Below are positions 35,192-36,841 of a stretch of 36,841 nt of DNA, piece after piece (position 1 is the first letter of the stretch; every line of letters begins with the position of its first letter). The DNA comes from an uncultured Bacteroidota bacterium (GTDB taxonomy: Bacteria; Bacteroidota; Bacteroidia; Flavobacteriales; Flavobacteriaceae): NCBI GenBank assembly GCA_902629505.1, contig CACORF010000005.1:1-36841 (forward strand). Direction: 5' to 3'. Both the position numbers and the translations under genes were made by a program. The notes under the pieces were generated by a model, which had not been told where the DNA came from, made no database searches, and saw only the letters and a list, made by a program, of their open reading frames with translations.

Positions 35192-35699
35192 ACAAATTTT
35201 AATTACAACAATTATTTCATCAATGTTTATTTCTTGTGGGATATATAGTTTTACTGGATCTTCAATTCCAGTTGGAGTTGAGACATTTCAAGTAGATTAT
35301 TTTGAGAATACTGCAGGTGGTAAACCTGGGTCTACAATAGAACCAGGCCTTGATAGAGATTTTACAATTGCTTTACAAGATTTGATCGTCAATCAAACAA
35401 GCCTAAACCTTGTTAACGAAGGTGGAGATATTATCTACAGTGGTGAGATTGTTGAATATAGTGTAACTCCAATGGCTGCAACTGCTGAAATAAAAGCAGC
35501 ACAAAACAGATTAACAATGGCAGTAATGGTCAGTTATGAAAATGTAAGTAATGAAGAAGATAACATTGAAAAAAGGTTTTCTTTTTACTATGATTTTCCA
35601 GGAAATCTTCAAGTATATGATATTAAAGATTCTGCTTTAGAGGAAATTTTTGAAAGAATAACTCAAGATATTTTTAATGAAACTCTTGCAAAATGGTAG
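35175..35699 (+). CDS. lptE: LptE-like lipoprotein (LPS assembly)
   Basis: Small outer-membrane lipoprotein of 174 residues, most likely the LptE partner that plugs the LptD lipopolysaccharide translocon. I start at the ATG at 35175 (MYQTFKQILI); an in-frame start at 35091 lies deep in the sigma-54 gene and would put 28 extra residues before the signal peptide. The lipoprotein signal ends in MFISC with the lipidated cysteine at residue 21, followed by GIYSFTG and the VETFQVDYFENTA strand, as in flavobacterial LptE-annotated proteins. It overlaps the upstream gene by 17 bp and the downstream gene by 7 bp. The assignment rests on family resemblance and gene order; overall LptE sequence conservation is low. 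Confidence 0.8.
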   Translation: MYQTFKQILITTIISSMFISCGIYSFTGSSIPVGVETFQVDYFENTAGGKPGSTIEPGLDRDFTIALQDLIVNQTSLNLVNEGGDIIYSGEIVEYSVTPMAATAEIKAAQNRLTMAVMVSYENVSNEEDNIEKRFSFYYDFPGNLQVYDIKDSALEEIFERITQDIFNETLAKW

Positions 35700-36292
35700 A
35701 TAATTCAAAAAATTTATTTTCCAAAATTATTAATGATTATAATCCAAAAGATGAAAATCAAGCTAATGATCTAAAGAAAATTTTAAACTCTTATCCATAT
35801 TTTCAGTCTGCTTCTGCACATTATCTTAAAAGTTTGAGAACTCAGGAGAAAGAGGCTTTTAATGAGTTACTTCCTAAAACTTCACTACTTACATTTAATA
35901 GATTAATTCTAAGAGAGTGGCTTTATAAATCATTAGAGATAGAGGTCTCTGACAATTCAAAAAATGAAAAATATTCTTTCCTTGACTGGTTTGATATTAT
36001 AGATGATAATATCCCAAAAGTTGAAAAAAAGTTTGATTTAATTGATCAGTTTATTAAAAATTCACCAAAAATTGAATTTTCACAAGAAAAAAAATCAGAT
36101 CCTGATGTAATAGTTGAATCAAAAATAAAAGATGAACTAATCACAGAAACACTTGCAAAGATTTATGTGACTCAAAAAAAGTATAACAAAGCTATTAAGG
36201 CTTATGAAATCTTGAGCTTGAAATATCCAAAAAAAAGTAGTTTCTTTGCAGACCAAATAATTGATATAAAAAAAATAAGAAATAAAGATTAA
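35693..36292 (+). CDS. Small TPR-like protein of the lptE-secG operon
   Basis: A 199-residue soluble, mostly helical, lysine-rich protein with no signal peptide. The clearest feature is a C-terminal tetratricopeptide-like unit (about 152-192, with ETLAKIYVTQKKYNKAIKAY and ILSLKYPKKSSFFADQI). The N-terminal part has a segment NSYPYFQSASAHYLKSLR that also occurs in flavobacterial proteins at this position between lptE and secG. It overlaps lptE by 7 bp and ends 2 bp before secG, so expression is tied to both. A link to envelope biogenesis or secretion is inferred only from these neighbours; the function is unknown. Confidence 0.8.
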   Translation: MVDNSKNLFSKIINDYNPKDENQANDLKKILNSYPYFQSASAHYLKSLRTQEKEAFNELLPKTSLLTFNRLILREWLYKSLEIEVSDNSKNEKYSFLDWFDIIDDNIPKVEKKFDLIDQFIKNSPKIEFSQEKKSDPDVIVESKIKDELITETLAKIYVTQKKYNKAIKAYEILSLKYPKKSSFFADQIIDIKKIRNKD

Positions 36293-36294
36293 TT

Positions 36295-36636
36295 ATGGGA
36301 ACTTTTTGGATACTAGTATCGCTTATTATTTTTGTTTGTATTCTATTAGTACTTGTTGTGATGGTTCAGAACCCTAAAGGAGGTGGATTATCTTCAACAT
36401 TCGGCGGAGGACAACAACAAATTGGCGGGGTAAAAAGCACTACAGATTTTCTTGACAGAAGCACTTGGGTCCTAGCTGCTATTATTCTAATTCTAATATT
36501 GATTTCAAACGTAACTCTTATGAATGACTCAGAAAATACAGAATCTATATTGTTAGATGAGTCAATTCCTGAGCAAACTATTCCAGAGATTCCTGAGCAA
36601 ACTATTCCAGAGATTCCTTCTGACTTAGATCAGTAA
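36295..36636 (+). CDS. secG: Preprotein translocase subunit SecG
   Basis: Small inner-membrane subunit that assists SecYEG in protein export. Two membrane segments are visible (about 4-24 and 57-76), joined by the conserved loop VMVQNPKGGGLSSTFGGG with the glycine-rich stretch typical of SecG. The DRSTWVLA motif precedes the second helix. The 113-residue length includes an acidic, proline-rich C-terminal tail (about 77-113) containing the octapeptide IPEQTIPE twice, encoded by a perfect 24-bp tandem duplication. It follows the TPR-like gene by 2 bp and is the last gene of the miaB run before groES. Confidence 0.95.
   Translation: MGTFWILVSLIIFVCILLVLVVMVQNPKGGGLSSTFGGGQQQIGGVKSTTDFLDRSTWVLAAIILILILISNVTLMNDSENTESILLDESIPEQTIPEIPEQTIPEIPSDLDQ
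36565..36612 (+). repeat. Perfect 24-bp tandem repeat in the secG tail
   Basis: Two identical 24-bp copies (36565-36588 and 36589-36612), followed by a 6-base partial third copy. The unit is in frame and encodes IPEQTIPE, so a change in copy number would alter the SecG tail by 8 residues without a frameshift. Confidence 0.95.
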
Positions 36637-36666
36637 AAATGTCATGATGTCATAGATATAGTTCCA

Positions 36667-36698
36667 TTGACACATTTTAGAAGAATGGCATAGTTTAT
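36667..36698 (+). promoter_or_regulatory. Possible groES promoter
   Basis: TTG at 36667-36669 (within TTGACA) and TAGTTTAT at 36691-36698, a one-mismatch TAnnTTTG, with 21 bp between. The box ends 22 bp before the groES ATG. No CIRCE inverted repeat is seen in the 84-bp gap; a short direct repeat ATGTCAT occurs at 36639-36645 and 36647-36653. Confidence 0.4.
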
Positions 36699-36720
36699 GA
36701 AAAATATAAAATAAAATAAA

Positions 36721-36841
36721 ATGAGTAAAATTAGTATTAAACCACTAGCGGATAGAGTTTTAGTAGAGCCCTCAGAGGCTGAGACTAAAACATCTTCTGG
36801 TATAATAATACCTGATTCTGCAAAAGAGAAACCTCAAAGAG
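36721..36841 (+). CDS. groES: Co-chaperonin GroES, N-terminal part (cut by window end)
   Basis: Heptameric lid of the GroEL folding chamber in the cytoplasm. The 40 residues present ([17 protein letters not shown], then [17 protein letters not shown]) match the conserved GroES N-terminus, including PLADRVLV and the start of the mobile loop with SGIIIPD. The reading frame is open to the window edge, and groEL would be expected just beyond. It starts 84 bp after secG and probably has its own promoter. Confidence 0.95.
   Translation, partial: MSKISIKPLADRVLVEPSEAETKTSSGIIIPDSAKEKPQR

Noticed and set aside
36639-36653. CIRCE-type operator upstream of groES
   Set aside because: The ATGTCAT copies are direct repeats, not the long inverted repeat of CIRCE.

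Overview
The window looks like chromosome from a low-GC, compact marine-type member of the Bacteroidetes (Flavobacteriia). The reasons are the two SusC/SusD pairs, the absence of clear Shine-Dalgarno sites, several matches to the Bacteroidetes -7 box TAnnTTTG, a TPR-LuxR regulator of flavobacterial type, and familiar flavobacterial gene neighbourhoods (alaS/M23 peptidase/MerR; topA with a degenerate ureohydrolase; miaB/sigma-54 regulator/LptE-like/TPR protein/secG/groES). Species cannot be named from the sequence alone. I see no insertion sequence, phage gene, CRISPR array or rRNA, and no gene-free stretch longer than about 150 bases.

Layout. (1) 1-4478 is housekeeping: the 5' part of alaS (minus), a divergent M23 peptidase and a MerR-type regulator (plus), the GTPases der and era (minus), and an initiator tRNA-Met with its terminator. 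(2) 4490-5635 is a DUF819 membrane protein. (3) 5632-23142 is a 17.5 kb block entirely on the minus strand. In transcription order it holds a NagB/PIG-L fusion protein and a secreted AbgB-like M20 amidohydrolase; a SusC/SusD pair (SusCD2) and a terminator-like hairpin; a gamma-glutamyltransferase lipoprotein overlapping a membrane-anchored TPR-LuxR regulator; a second SusC/SusD pair (SusCD1), a second hairpin, and an SGNH-hydrolase lipoprotein. (4) 23243-32484 returns to core and mixed genes: trxB, a degenerate arginase-family protein overlapping topA, an MBL/rhodanese protein and a large Asp-box (BNR) propeller protein. (5) 32550-36841 is a tightly packed plus-strand run: miaB, a sigma-54 activator, an LptE-like lipoprotein, a TPR-like protein, secG and the start of groES.

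How the genes may work together. The minus-strand block reads as one nutrient-scavenging locus: two outer-membrane TonB-dependent import systems, enzymes for gamma-glutamyl and amide bonds, an amino-sugar-6-phosphate enzyme with a deacetylase domain, and a built-in transmembrane regulator. The enzymes fit gamma-glutamyl or N-acyl-glutamate compounds (folate-derived p-aminobenzoyl-polyglutamates, or muropeptide-like amino-sugar peptides) better than a plain polysaccharide, because no glycoside hydrolase is present. The substrate is an inference, not something the sequence shows. The most concrete oddity elsewhere is miaB, whose reading frame has no ATG/GTG/TTG upstream of its first Fe-S cysteine and seems to begin at an ATA (or ATT) codon.
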